Positions 46,907-60,065 of a stretch of 64,000 bases of DNA are shown here, one piece after another. Origin of the DNA: Mariannaea sp. PMI_226. Taxonomy: Eukaryota > Ascomycota > Sordariomycetes > Hypocreales > Nectriaceae. The notes under the pieces were generated by a model that worked only from the letters and a program-made list of their open reading frames with translations, was not told where the DNA came from and did no database searches. Location of the stretch: assembly GCA_024336345.1 (NCBI GenBank), contig JANFOG010000011.1, positions 124,001 to 188,000 on the forward strand, read 5' to 3'. How positions within the stretch are numbered: the first letter of the stretch is position 1; each line of letters opens with the position of its first letter. The position numbers were made by a program, and so were the translations under genes.

Positions 46907-47906
46907 AAGCAAAATAAAGACGACCTTGAAATATTACGAGGAATACATGGTATGTAAACATTGAAAGGGGGGGATAAGTGATCCGCCAAGAGATGTTGGA
47001 GAGCTATGTATGGTTCCAGAGGAAGCGCATGACGCGGGGAAATCTAGGAAATCAGTCGATGAGTACATATATATCCCTGAAATGAAGCCCCCATCGCCAA
47101 TATCAAGCTGCGATGATGCGTTTTACTTGTCCGGAACTCGTGCGAATGCCACAAGGCAAAGGACAAAACCCGGGGGGTTGAATACCGTCCCGTCTGTGCC
47201 GCTCTCAGACCTCGCAAAGTACAGACCACATCTATCATAGTCATCTAGATAGACAGCAATACCCACATCCTGTGCCACACAAGCCCTCCAATTCGCCCTT
47301 GCTAGCACATCCTTCGCACAAGGATTGCCGTTGTCTAATTATTTATTCCTCTTTGTGCATGGGGTTATTGGCGATAATTGCGGTTGTGTCCTCTCCTGTC
47401 CGCACATTTACTTCCGCCCTATACCTTCAGGAAGACAATAAGAAAAAGAAAATGAAATAAACTAATAAATTAAGAAACCGCCCCCTGCACTTGCCTATCC
47501 ACCCCCCCTTGTCCGGACTTTTCCGATCCGCCGGGTTCGACTTCCGAGGTACACGCTCGGAAAAGATGAGCCCGGGGAATAGGAAATTATTTCTTGAAGT
47601 GACGGGAAGGAGTTTTTTTTTTTTTCTGGAGTATGAGAAAAGGGATCTGGTTTGCATTTTGATGAAAAGGAGATAGTTAGCAAGAAACTTCTGGGGTGTG
47701 TGTCTTGTTGGGTGTGGTGTGGCTGGTGCCGTATCATGCCGGTCCTCGGAGTTGAGACTGATGAGGCTAGCGACAGAGCTTCAGCTGGAGAAGGCACCCC
47801 TCTAGGTAGATTGAATAGAGAGATACAGTAACATACTGCCACCTCAGCTCGGCTAGAGCAGGATAGAGCAGAACATCAGCTTCAATCCAGTATGGACTAC
47901 ACCAGC

Positions 47907-47948
<42 letters not shown>

Positions 47949-48298
47949 TAGTAGGGACAAGCACAAAGGAATATGGACAGAGAGCTGAAAATATTCATCC
48001 AAGCATAACGAAGGGGATCGATTTGTCTATTTCGTAGAAGACCACATTTCCCTCTCACAAAACCTCTGGATCATCATGTCTATAACAAAATAGTGCCAAG
48101 CACAAGTACTTGATATAAGTAAAAACACAAATGCGGCGAGCCTCTCTCTTCCGAACAGGTCAAGTTATCTCATGCCAGAAGAAAAAAAAAACAAAAATCC
48201 AAGAAATAGAAGTAAACCACGCAATCAGGAGGTGTATATAAATGACCCGTTAAATTGAGCGATTAATTCTTTTCATGAGCCGCTTCCCAAAACGCCGT
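46907..48298. other. Convergent intergenic spacer, about 1.4 kb
   Basis: Lies between the 3' ends of the WD40 and Yhm2 genes. It contains an (AAC)n microsatellite at 47908-47948. No gene is supported. Confidence 0.6.
47908..47948. repeat. (AAC)n microsatellite, about 13 units
   Basis: Uninterrupted trinucleotide repeat, outside any supported coding region. Confidence 0.92.
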
Positions 48299-49505
48299 TT
48301 AATGCTTAGCGGTGACTGAGTCGCCAGTGAGCTTCTCAACATAAGCCTTGGCCCTGTACAGTGAATGATGGTTAGTTATTGTCTTGGACACAGACAAAAA
48401 ACGAATATTCAGGGTGACGTGTTATAGACACTCTAATCCCCGTGTGGAAGAGGGGGGGGAGGAGAGAAAGAGGGATATACTCACATGTCACCGAACGCAA
48501 CCATGCAAACCGTCTGCCAGATACCCAAACTAATACGGGGACTAATACCACGGTAGAGACCGCGGACGCCGTTGGTCTCGTAAATGTACTTGAAAGTGTT
48601 GCCAACCGTCATCTTCTTGGGACGGTTGGGATCCTCCTTCTTGCTCTGCATCTCAACACGGATAACCTCAATGGGCTGGTTCCAGGCACTGAGACCACCA
48701 CCGATGGCGCTGGAGATGACCTTCTCCATGGCAGAGAGCTTCTCGCCCTCCTTCTTGCCGGTAGCATTGCGGATCCAGCCCTCAGCGAGACGGCTGAGAC
48801 CGAAACGGCTACCCCAGTTGGTCATCTGTCGGATGGCAACAGCATTGACACCCTTGTTGATGCCGCGGATGCCCTCCTTGCGGTAGATGTCCATGAAGGT
48901 CTGGAAGGTGGTCTGGGGCTTGACACCGGCGGCAGCCATCTTGTGCTTGGTGATCTCGACCGTCTTCATGCAGGTGCAGAAGCCCATGGTGGCATACGCC
49001 TGGGCGACACCACCAGTGACACCGCCAATGATGCCACCGCCAAACTCGCTGGCGCCAGCACTGCGAGCATAGTATTCAGCCTCGGAGGCGACGAAGAGGA
49101 GGACAGCGCCCTTGGTGGAAGCCTCAATCCATGCCCAAGGAATGAGACCCTGGTAGACTGAGGAGGAAAAAGTTAGCGAAAAGACCGAACGAACAACCGA
49201 TTGACCATAGGACCCAAGCCACAACAATCGAGACATGTGAAAAAGGGTGGCGCAAAAGACGACGAGGTTTATTACTTACAACCCAGAGGACCACCTCGAG
49301 ACCAGACGCGTCCCAAAGCGGTGTTGAAGCTGTCGCCACGGTTGGCGGCCATGGTAGTCTTGACGACCTCAAGAGGCTGACCAAGGGTGGTCACCTCGAA
49401 CAAGTTCAAACCAGCGCCCAGCAGCAGGTTGGAGAACTTGACGGGCTTCTTCTCGAGCTTCTTCTCGCCGACGGGGGCGGAAACGACGGTGGTGGTGGCA
49501 GCCAT
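48299..49505 (-). CDS. YHM2: Mitochondrial citrate/2-oxoglutarate carrier Yhm2
   Basis: Exons 49505-49280, 49157-48485 and 48353-48299, 317 aa. The three-repeat mitochondrial carrier fold is visible. Repeat 1 has the PLEVVKTTM carrier signature, and the last repeat has [14 protein letters not shown]. Segments such as [22 protein letters not shown] and [22 protein letters not shown] are characteristic of the Yhm2/AcuK-free citrate branch rather than of Ctp1. By family it sits in the inner membrane and exchanges citrate for 2-oxoglutarate, feeding cytosolic NADPH and acetyl-CoA supply. The yeast protein was also found bound to mtDNA nucleoids. There is no cleavable presequence. It is tandem with citrate synthase, 3.4 kb upstream on the same strand. 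Confidence 0.94.
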
Positions 49506-52500
49506 AACTTTGGGATGTCTTTAGAATAGGGGGCCCTGACCAAGGGAATAGGGTGCTTCTTCGCAAGAGGGTGGGAAAGGTTGATGTGGAGGTGTAGGAG
49601 GGAAAGAGGGAAGTGTGGAAAGCGACGGGAAGAGACGAGGATAATATGGGATAACTAGATGCGGGTGGGTTGCGACGGCAGGAGCGATTTTAAGCAGAAA
49701 AGCGTGGGGGAAGGAAGTGATGAGCTGCTGAGTCAGACTCTGACAGGAGGCAGAATGGCTGAAGAGTGTGCGAAGTACGGAGTACTCGATGTACAGTACA
49801 GTAAATTAGGTACACTTACGGTTGAGCTATCGTAAGAATCCGGAGTATGGAGTAGTATAGTTTCCAGCCGGATGGTCACTTTCATTTTCTGACAGAAAGA
49901 GTGTACTACTAGTATGCATTTTATGGGCATAGTGCTATGTATGGTATGGTGGATGGGGCGAGAGAGCTTGCTATGAGGGACGCGGTTAGCGGAGTGAAAG
50001 CCGAGGTGTCCTCTTTTTTTTCTCCCTCTTCCTTTTGCCTTCTGCGCTGTGGTCGGGACCAAGGCCGCTGAATAGAGCAAAACTAACCCGAGGTATGTGG
50101 ATTGTTCTCTCGTTTGATAGATGAGCCTTGAACTAAGCACGTGCTTTCCCCCCTCTATATTCCTGTCTTGCTGTACGGCTGTGTCATGTTTCCCCTCCTC
50201 TTCGCCGGCTCTCTCTGTCTTGTCCAGTCTCTGGGCAGACACTTTGTGTGATAATATCGGCATCCGCGGGGGGGACCAGCACCACAAGACAGACGAATTG
50301 GCTGACAAGGGCTGGGGTATGTAGGATGGCAGGCTTGGAAGATCCGACACGCCAAAGCTTGGATGGGCACCATACTTACTTAGTACAGCATAGTGCATGG
50401 TTTACTACTGTACTCTCCAAGAAAAAGAAAAAAAGAACAGGAAATATTTGATGGGAATATAATAATCCAAGATAAGGGGTGAAACCTCAAAGTACAGGGA
50501 ATTACTGGTGTGATAGAGATGGTGGATGGGTCGAGTTGGAGAAAAGGGAAAAGGCTTGTGACAAGTACCAGTAGCCAAAGAGATATGGCAGGTTGTGCAT
50601 ATAACTCTTATCAAATGATAATCGAATAAGGGTATCTTACAGTGAGGTAGATATCTGATCATAACCTATCCTTCCTCACAATGAATGAAACCGAATGAAA
50701 CCATACAATGGCGTCTCATGACAAGTTGGGCTGAGGAGGCGGGGGACCTTAGATCAACCAGATTTTGTACCGTTGTATTTCGTACAGACTGGACATCTTC
50801 TGGAGGTACAGATTACAGCACCTCGCAGATCCGGGCGCCCACCCTCCCGTCCCCAAAGAGCCAAGTCTTGTTATTCCCCGATCACAAAAGAAAGCGTAGC
50901 GGAGCATCACGGAAGGCCATGCATGCATGTGCTTGATCTCCGAATGGTACTCCGTATTTTACATACCGTACCTAGGTTGCATAGGTAGCTTCAATCCCGA
51001 TTACAGCTGGACAGAGCTCTCGGGTCCAGTTAGAGCGAGCTACGAAAATATTCAACTGTGTCTACCGACCTAAGGTACCTTTAGATGATGCGCAGTGCAG
51101 AACAATGATATGTACTGCAATTAGGTAGATATCATGTTCGTTTCAAAGCTGACCACTGAGAAGGCCCATGATCGGCACGGTGAGACTTAGTTGGAGCAAA
51201 GGTGAGCGGCCCATTGTCTCTTTGGTCACCGATAAAGGAGGTTGAGGTACAAAGTACGAATACGCACCCTCTCATAAAAGAAAAGCTGTGCCCCTCACCA
51301 AAGCTTCCAACGCCATGTTTTTTTGTTTTTTTTTGGCTCTCTGGTGGGAAGCGCGAGCTCTGACCCCTGTACGTACCGTAGAGACAGACCAAAAAAAAAA
51401 AGCCAAAAGCCAAAAAGCCAAAAAAGCCAAACAATCAGGGAAAAAAAAAAAGCCATCCCCCAAAAAAGCAACTCAGCCAATGAGAGAACGGGATACATGG
51501 CACATTTCAAAGCTAAACCACAACAAATCATCCCCAGCCCAGTGAGCAAAGAGCGTAGAGCAAAACCCCCTGTCAAAGCTGTGAGACATCTGTTTGGTTC
51601 GGACATCAAAGTCCATACGCACAAAGATCACGGACAGTCAGTAGTAGTTAGCCCATCACACAAATCGATGATCTATCTACTTGTAATCTGTACATCTCGA
51701 TTTGTTGGGTACGTACAAGACTCACAATACTCTGGACGTAGCAGGGCTAGAATGTATCAAAACTTCATACATACCAAAATAGTACCTCGCGTGTGTGTTG
51801 TTGTTCTTTTTTTTAGTCTTGAGATGAGGCATCTAGTCAACTAATGGTAAGTATGCGTTTCCGGCAGCGCCATCTCACCCCTGTGGTGGCGTCTCGTTGG
51901 CAAAAATGAGGCACTCTTCCCCCTCCACCCTTTTTTTCAACACTTTGTTGAGCTTGCATTACCCCCTTTGATAGCCTCCACCGCCCCTCTAAGCTTCTCC
52001 AAGTAGGTACGTATCTACAAGCATTACAGGATGGACGTACTTGGAACGAAGTTCAGGCTTAGACGAAGTACAAAGTGCCGTATTCGCAGTCTTGCCGTAA
52101 GACATACGAAGTCCTGCTCCCCTGTCTTTGCAACAGCTACAGATTACCGTAGCTACCCAAAGCTATCTACCTAACTACCTCCAGATGGCTAGGGCGGGGA
52201 AGGTAGATAATTGGACAGCTTAGGTAAATGCCTCCCAAAATGCCTCCAGCGCCGGTAGAGCATTGTCCCGAATGCGACATCTCGGAACCACCTCTGCCGT
52301 ACTGGAGCAAGGAGCACTCTGGGAAAGAAAAAAAAAATTGGTGCAGTTGGTTTGATCGTGCAAACTCTTGAAACTTGGTTGCCATGACATGGCCCCGCGG
52401 TTCTGCCGCAAGGGTCCCTTGTCGCTTTGGGGTCAAAACCACACACCCCCCTCCTCCCCTGACATCAGATCGGCGCTGACGCAACTTAACATCAATGCTG

Positions 52501-52901
52501 ACAAGTTTCAAGCATTGATCAAGAAAAATTATTGAATATTGTCTCCTGCGCCTCATGCTCTCTACGACCTCTGTGATCAAATGGAACTGTGTCATTGTTG
52601 GTTACCATACACTCACAAAATAGCAGTCATGTCACTGTTTGAATGTCTATTGCTCCTCTCAACTCAAGAAAAAAAAAGAAATCATTCAGGCCCGCTGAGC
52701 GGACGGCCTGCTGTAGCTCATTACTGCTGTTGTATTGTACAAAGTGCCATCGAAGTCAACACGAGCTTCATGTCAACCCCTAGGGTTTTCCTCCTCGTAT
52801 TGAACAACTCGCCGTCCCCGTTGCCTTGCTAGGTGCATGTCCCATACACTTCTATTTTAAACCATCCTTTCCTTTTCCATCATGCTTATCCGTCATCTTC
52901 T
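49506..52901. other. Intergenic, about 3.4 kb
   Basis: Promoter side of Yhm2 and 3' flank of citrate synthase. Around 51390-51460 there are AGCCAAAA-type repeats between A runs. No supported gene. Confidence 0.6.
51388..51470 (+). repeat. A-rich AGCCAAAA repeats
   Basis: Several AGCCAAA/AAGCC words, interrupted by poly(A) runs of 9-12 bases. It is low-complexity and noncoding. Confidence 0.7.
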
Positions 52902-54847
52902 TTACAGCTTGTTGGCGATCTCAATCCACTTCTCGGTAGAGAAGGACTTGGGTCGCTCGATGGGGGCACCAAGAGCGCGGTCAATGATAAGCTGGGGAAG
53001 AACACCAATAGCACGAGAGACACCGAAGAGGACGGTGTAGTAGCTAGCCTCGGTAAGACCATAGTATTGGAGGAGGACACCGGAGTGAGCATCGACGTTA
53101 GGGTAGGGGTTCTTGGTCTTGCCGTGCTCAGTCAGGACACCGGGGGCGATCTTGTAGACCTGGCTGACGAGCTTGAACATGGGGTCGTTGGGCATCTTGG
53201 CTATTCGGCTTGTTAGTAAACCCTGGGATCCCGAAGGGGGGGGGGCAAAAAAGGACACAAAAGATTCAACAAAACAAAAGAATCACGTACCCTGAGCGAA
53301 GACACGCTGAGCAGTGTAGCGAGGGTCAGTCTTGCGGAGAACGGCGTGGCCGTAGCCGGGGACAACACGGCCAGCGTTGAGGGTCGACCAGAGGTAGTCA
53401 GTGATGGCCTTGTCGCTGAGGTCGTCACCAACGACCTTCTTCATCTCGGTGAGCCAGTTGAGCACCTCCTGGTTGGCAAGGCCGTGGAGAGGACCGGCCA
53501 AACCGTTGAGACCGGCAGCCAAAGAAAGGTAGGGGGAGCTGAGAGCACTGCCAACAAGGTGGGTGGTGTGGGCAGAGACGTTGCCACCCTCGTGGTCGGT
53601 GTGGATGGTCAGGTACAGACGCATAAGCTCAACGAAGTCAGCGTTGTCACCGAAGCCGAGCTGGTTGGCAAAGTTGAAGGAGTAATCCTTGTCCTTCTGG
53701 ATAGGAGCGACCTTGCCGCCCTTGAAGACATTCTGGTAAATGCGGGAAGCAACGTTAGGGAGCTTGGCAATAAGGTCCATGGAATCCTCAAAAGTGTATC
53801 CCCAGTATTCCTTCTTGTTGATGCCCTTAGCGTAGGCCTTGGCAAAGCTAGAAGTGTGCTCGAGGGCGGTAACGGCCAGGGAGAACTGGGCCATGGGGTG
53901 AAGGTCGTTCGGGCAGTGGTCGATAAGCTCCTCGACAAACTTGGGGAGATCGGATCGGGCAGCCCACTCGGCAGAGAGGTCACGGACCTGCTGCTCGGTA
54001 GGGACCTCGCCGGTCAAGAGAAGCCAGAAAAGACCTGGGGTTGCGGGGTTAGTCCATGCCACTTCTTGAACACACCATGTTATATCATGCCGCGACATGC
54101 GATCGCACAGGCGACAAGGGCGTGTGCGCACAAGCCCCACGTTTTTTGCGCGCGGGATCTTATGTCCGGACTTGACAATAATTTTTATTCTGGCTGGGTT
54201 GGACAAAACTTACCCTCAGGAAGAGGCTCATTGCCACCAGGGGCCTTGGGGAGAAGCTCTTGGCACTCGGGGATGGTCTTGCCACGGAATCGGATACCCT
54301 CCTCAGAATCGAGGACGGAACCCTCCCAGACAAGGGCCTTGATACCACGGGCACCGCCGTAGACCTGGTCAAGAGTGACCTTGTCGATGACCTTGGAACC
54401 ATGCTCCCTGCCATTGGATGTCAGCATGCATGTCGAGAGCGTAAGATAGAAGGAGTATCAAGGGGTGGAAGTCAGTGACGCAATTGCCAAAGAGCGCCCC
54501 TAGCAATGTGATCGAAATGGCAATCCAGAAGCAGGGAGGAAAGAGAAGAGCGAAGGGAAGGTAAAACTGACTTGCGGAGAGCCTTGACCTGCTCAATCTT
54601 CTCAGGCAGCAGCTCAGCGAATCGCTCCTTGAGGGTCTAGTAATGTTGAAAGATGCCAAGTCAGTAACTTATCCGCACAAGTCAAAAGCATTGAAGCTCA
54701 GCTATGCCCCCCCACCACCACATCATGACAACATACCTGGGTCTTGGCCGAGTAGCATCGGACAGCGTTGAAGGCAGAGCCGTTGACGGGCTGGGCACGA
54801 AGGGTAGCCCGCAGAGCAGCGTTGCTGAGGCGGGTGACGGAGGCCAT
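52902..54847 (-). CDS. CIT1: Mitochondrial citrate synthase
   Basis: Exons 54847-54737, 54636-54572, 54407-54214, 54034-53291 and 53200-52902, 470 aa. It condenses acetyl-CoA and oxaloacetate to citrate in the matrix. The N-terminus [20 protein letters not shown] is Arg/Ala-rich and free of acidic residues, a typical presequence. Catalytic residues are in [10 protein letters not shown] (first His), [15 protein letters not shown] (second His) and [11 protein letters not shown] (Asp). Other conserved blocks are [13 protein letters not shown] and the EVPTEQQV region. The end of exon 2 carries a one-base uncertainty that I settled by frame continuity. A CCAATTGG palindrome at about 55180 could serve as a CCAAT box. 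Confidence 0.95.
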
Positions 54848-57800
54848 TGTGTGCGAAAGGGATGATGGAACGAAGAGGGAACGGTGCGGGAGGAAGAATG
54901 ATCAGGATGGCAAAGGAGCCGAGTAGAGTGATGGAATAATGGAAAGGAAGAAGAGTCTCAGCAAAAAAGGCGCAGGTAAGAGAAAAATAGTTCCGCCAGC
55001 CGTCCTCGCCTGGGACCGTGGACACATTCTTGCGCCTTAGATTCCATTACGGAGTACCTCACTTCCAACTCGGGGACGGGGCACGGAGGCGACGGGGGGG
55101 CGTGTGGGTACTTGAGTGTGGTGGAGCTCAAGCGTTTGGGGACACTCCGGAGGCAATAGGTAAGAGCGAAGCGCAACTGCCAATTGGCGATGGCAGGAGC
55201 CACGGATTCCTGCCTCCAGTTGGAGAAGGAACGTCCGCTGCAGCTGCAGCACAGGGCGCGTACACAGTCTAACATGGGGGGGAGTTTTTTTTTTCTCTCT
55301 TTTCTTTTTTTTTTCGGCTGTTGGAAACCTGGCAACCTGGGCATCCTATTCAAGACTTTTTACGGGGAACAGGGGCCTTTGACTGGTTCTGAAGGCGCCT
55401 GGGAAGCCCACCTTGGGCCGTCGAGAGACGCTGGGGGCGCTTTTTTTTTTTTTTTTCCTTGCTACGTTCTTTTGCTTCTGGCTTTTGCGGCACGTCGCCC
55501 AGTAACGAGCACCAGGATAAGATTGAAAAGGTCACCGCCTGGGTGCCACCCCCAAACCTCTGGTGAGCCCCAAAAATTTTCCCCATGATAATTCACTAAC
55601 AAGCCCCCCTTTCAACCCTTGCCTCAACGCCACCTGTTCCATTGGATGCTGCCGTTGCATTTGTATGACTATAGGTAGGTGGTCAATATTGGATATCCCT
55701 CCTGAGCTACAGCAGGAGTTCGCACATACAAATTTCCAATGTGCATCTTCCGCCCTCCCCAACAGCTTGGCACTCCAGCAACCATTCAACTTGCGTTTGG
55801 GGTTGACCTACTGGGGTGTGCGCAAGGAGAGGGGGGCAATTCGGGAGGACTGCTCAGTGGAGGAGGTGTTCATGCCACGACGCCCGCCCATTGGCACTCA
55901 GCTGGAACGAGAAGTTTTCGTCTCAAACATGCTTATGTGAGTGGCTTTCGTTGTATGACATTACGAAGCACAATTACGGCACCACCAGACTCGCTTGTTG
56001 GCAAACAACTAAATATGAGAAGCATGTGAGCATGCGGGGATGGATCAAGGGATCTATCCCCCTATGCTACGTAGTACGGAGTACCTCACACAGACATGGA
56101 ACCTGGCCTTGGTGTCACCAGCTCAAGCGTCTGGGTGTACGGATGCCAGATACGGAGTTCGGGCAACATCCAGAGAGAGCGGAAAGGGAACATGACAAAA
56201 AGGTGGCATCCACACAACATCGGCCCCCGAGTCCTGGTCGCAATTGGCTCCCCTCACACAATTCGACTGTAATCGCTTGACTTGAAGCTAACAGGCTGCG
56301 GTTCAGCACAGCTTGCATTCCCAGCAGTTCTTGACATGGCATCCTGGGTTTTGTGTATAGATAGTGTACTAGGTACTGTAGGTACAGCACATACATAACT
56401 AGTCCATGCCACCACCCAGTTTCGAGATCACATTCGTGATTTGTTTCCCCAGTTCTCCAATCTGGGCGTTTGACATCGCTCAGCTACAGCAGTAAACACA
56501 CACCCTTCCTTTCTATTATTAACTTTCAATTATCCATATGCACCCTGCTCGAAGCATAAAAATATTGTGAGTATGTTCCCTTCAAAACCCAAATATTGCT
56601 TTCCAGATTGTAGTGGACACTCCCGCCCGCATTCAGTCGGAGGTCCTCGGTCGCATATTGAGTGCGCAAGCACCTTATCCTTGACGTCAGATGGGTTCCT
56701 GCTAACGAAGGATTAGCGCTGCTCCAAACGGCCACCCATCCACTGGAGCTCGGATCTGAGCTGCCCTTTTTTCGCTCTAGCTTCTGCTGAGAGATTGCTT
56801 CCTTCCCATGCCGCTTTGCTCCAGGGTGGCTAACATACTAGGGCACTAGATCAGGGTGCACGATAGTGGGCGCCCGGATCTGCCGTGCTCCATTAATACG
56901 CCACCGGCCTCCGAGCAAGGGCCACGGCGCATGCTCGGACTACCGAACACCCCTCCATCCGGTGCCATTTGATCTTGCTGCAAGTGACATGTGGGAGAGT
57001 GCGACAGTTTGTCCCTCAAGTTGTCTTGTGAGGAGCTGCGATCCCTCCGGATATCATACTCCATTCGCAGCTACGGAGCTGTGGCATACCCGCATCGCCA
57101 TTCTCATAATGGTGCTTTGTTCACATCGTTTTTCTCATGTTTCCGATCGTCCGGCCAGGCTCGGACTGAAGCTCGCCCTAGCACTCGCCGCCATACCCGT
57201 TTCCTGTCAAGTTTGCATCCGTGGGTATCTTGTCATAAGTCTTTTAGGTGAGTTGATGACTCAATTCACTATCAAAGTATCATAAACCTCACCTGCATAT
57301 TGCCTGATTGGTCTTGGGAACTCCACCCTTGTCGAGGTCATTATTAACTACCTACCTACCTACGTATATTATAACTTGCTACCTATACCCAGGAGTTCCT
57401 GCCACTTAAGATTGCACCTGGCTGGTGCGCCATGTGGTCCAGATCGTGCTAAGCGGAGGTTGTGTTCGTTATCTGATGGACGATGCTGGGCATGCATATG
57501 AAAAAGTGCGCATGAACCATAACTACCTGACAACCAGGCCTACCTTTTCTAAGCTCACATATCCAATACATTTAAATCTCAGTAAAACGAGGTATTACAT
57601 CTACCGAAGAGGTACCCATCAATTCCAACACACCAAACAGTCGCCAGCCATCCTCAAGGCCATCATGGCCTGACTTTGTCCGCTTTTGCGATAGTGGTAT
57701 ATCACTAACAGTCATGTCCTTAGGCCTCGTCGACTTACATGCCCCCTGCTGCTACTCCCATCGTCTCTGCAACCATGACAACATTCCGTCGCGGACCCAA

Positions 57801-60065
57801 AATAAAACTCCAACCGCAGTTACTGTAGTATAGTTGACTTGGGAGAATAGCCAGCCGCATGGAACCCGATAGATCAACTTCACACCTTCGTATTTGATAA
57901 AGTCGGCGCAACTAATCACCAAGTGAGCTAAACGTAATCTAAGCAGTTCTGTCCTCTCCATGAGAGTTGGACGCCATCTTTTATTATGGGTCTCAAGACT
58001 GTTTTTTTCCTGGATGTGTCAACTGCTCCATAAACCTACTGGGATAACTTATTTTGCGAGTGTTACAAGTTCCTAGCATGACAACCAGCGATGGAGGACC
58101 CGCTGGTTGTCATTTGAAATTTATCTCCAATACAAGCTTGGCGCTCCAGAAATGCAGTCCATATACGGCGCTAATTGTTCGCTTCTCCAGAAATATCGAC
58201 GCCGGGTACGAATGCAGCTGTAGCATAAGTCAGTTTTCGATTGGGAATAGTTCTTTTATCATGACTTGCTGACAGTTAAACCTTGGTGCTATAGAATGGA
58301 GAAATATCGATGTGCCTTTTAGACGTTTTGCTATAGTTATAGCGTACCAAGGTAAATCTACAAAGTGTCTCTTAGGTGCTCTTGCTCTGTACCTCGCTCT
58401 ATAATGATCAATGGTGAGGCAATATAGGTTTTTCTCCTTTATTTCGTTTGAATTGACGTTGAGTGCATTTGCATCCCCTATCATGGTGAAAGAAGCGATC
58501 CGCCAGGTCCAGGATCTCTCTGCAACTCCCGTGCCTTGTCACCAAATCACCACAAGTAGGTTGAGCCTCGAAGTTGCTGAGTTTGTCCTCTCTGGTTTCC
58601 CAAATGCACGTAGTAACAGCCTGTTGCCCAGTTTGAAGGGGTCGTGATCGCAGTGCATCTACGAGGATGTGCCGTTTGGACATCAAGGAAGGCCTTGCAC
58701 GAATAGCACTTGGATTTGAGCATTCATCAAATGACTATTTTCTTCATCAAGGACCTATTTGTAAGCTTGAATGCAAATATTGGACTATCTATTAGTGTTT
58801 CACTAAGAAAACCGGAGGATATGTGGTTGCCAGACGACGACGTTCCTCCACATGAAGTCTAGTGAAGACACAAGTATCATATATATTATCTATACAGATT
58901 ATACTGAAAAGCAATATCATTGTTAAATTACCACTTCCCTGAACGAACTGCGGATTCCAAGATCAGTCAATTAGCTTAGTGCGTTATCCCTCGACACATC
59001 TAATAACATGGTTCACAACGTATTGTATCCCTAGACACTTCAGGGTGTCGTTATGCGTAAACATTTGCAGGTAATCATGTATTTATAGTACAGTATGTGG
59101 ATTAATAGGCCAAGGGCTCGTTGGAGTCTGGTGGCCAACCTGCCCACAGGGGCCACATCGTTTGTTACGTCACACTGACAATACACCCAGAGTAGCCGAG
59201 TCGAATAAAGTCACGGGAGAGCTCACATGGCATGACACTCGTGTGCCTGAGGTGTCTCAACAGATTAGGTAGGTACTTCACAGCCCACCTTCCAACAGCC
59301 GTGCTCGAAGGGTACGTACCCGAGAGGGGCTTCAGGTTTTCTGTCTCCATACAGTAGGTGCCTTCTGCTTGCGTCGGGTAAATTACGGACAGCAAATGAA
59401 GCGCGTGTTTTGCCTTCGCTTGTGACCCAAACTGACTCCACCAGACCTCAGTCGACGCTTCTTTCTTTTTCCTCATTCACCTCACTTCTCGTCACGATCA
59501 CGACGATTTGACACCCATCACCATCGCGCCCATCTCATCAACACGGGTCGCATCTCTACATCGTCCATCTCGTACTATTCATCCACTCTTTTTGGTGATA
59601 CCATATTCGCGACCATCCTGCTTTGCGCCTTGTCAACAGTCGCTGCTAGCATCAAGTGACGTCGCAGACTGGGACTGGGGATCTGGAACCCTGACAACAC
59701 AGTAGAAGGAAGCGCGTTTTCTGATCTGAGCCGTACTCTAGTCTACCTTGCTCTTAAGGCCTCCCTTCTTTGTATTCGCGATCTTCAGGACAAGAGCATT
59801 CTTATCGTATTCACCTTGCCAGTCGCGACTGCGTAAACGGGCCTTCGGCCTTCGTACCTGGCACACGCGGTGGAAAAAATCCGCATACCGAAAATTTTAT
59901 TCTCCCCCCTCCCCCCTTTGTCATCTGCTCAACTCGCGTGCTTCACACCTTCACCGAACTCTCTACCCTTTTGGTAAACGTACCTATCATAGGACATCAT
60001 CACTCCAGGATCACTCTGCACTCGAGCATATCACGTAGTCCGTGGACTGTTACCATCTGGCAACC
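54848..60065. other. Divergent intergenic block, about 5.2 kb
   Basis: Lies between citrate synthase and the Nrd1-like gene. It has T runs near 55300 and 55440 and many CTACCTACC-type words (57345-57365). Frames of 125-154 codons near 55.6-56.3 kb and one of 139 codons at 56866-57285 lack domains and splice context. From 57.3 to 59.5 kb no long frame exists. Confidence 0.6.

Noticed and set aside
55563..56280. Overlapping frames of 125 and 154 codons
   Set aside because: Cys-rich but without ordered motifs; overlapping frames of similar quality argue for chance.
56866..57285. 139-codon + strand frame
   Set aside because: Partly hydrophobic end but no domain, no homology recognised, and no gene-like context.
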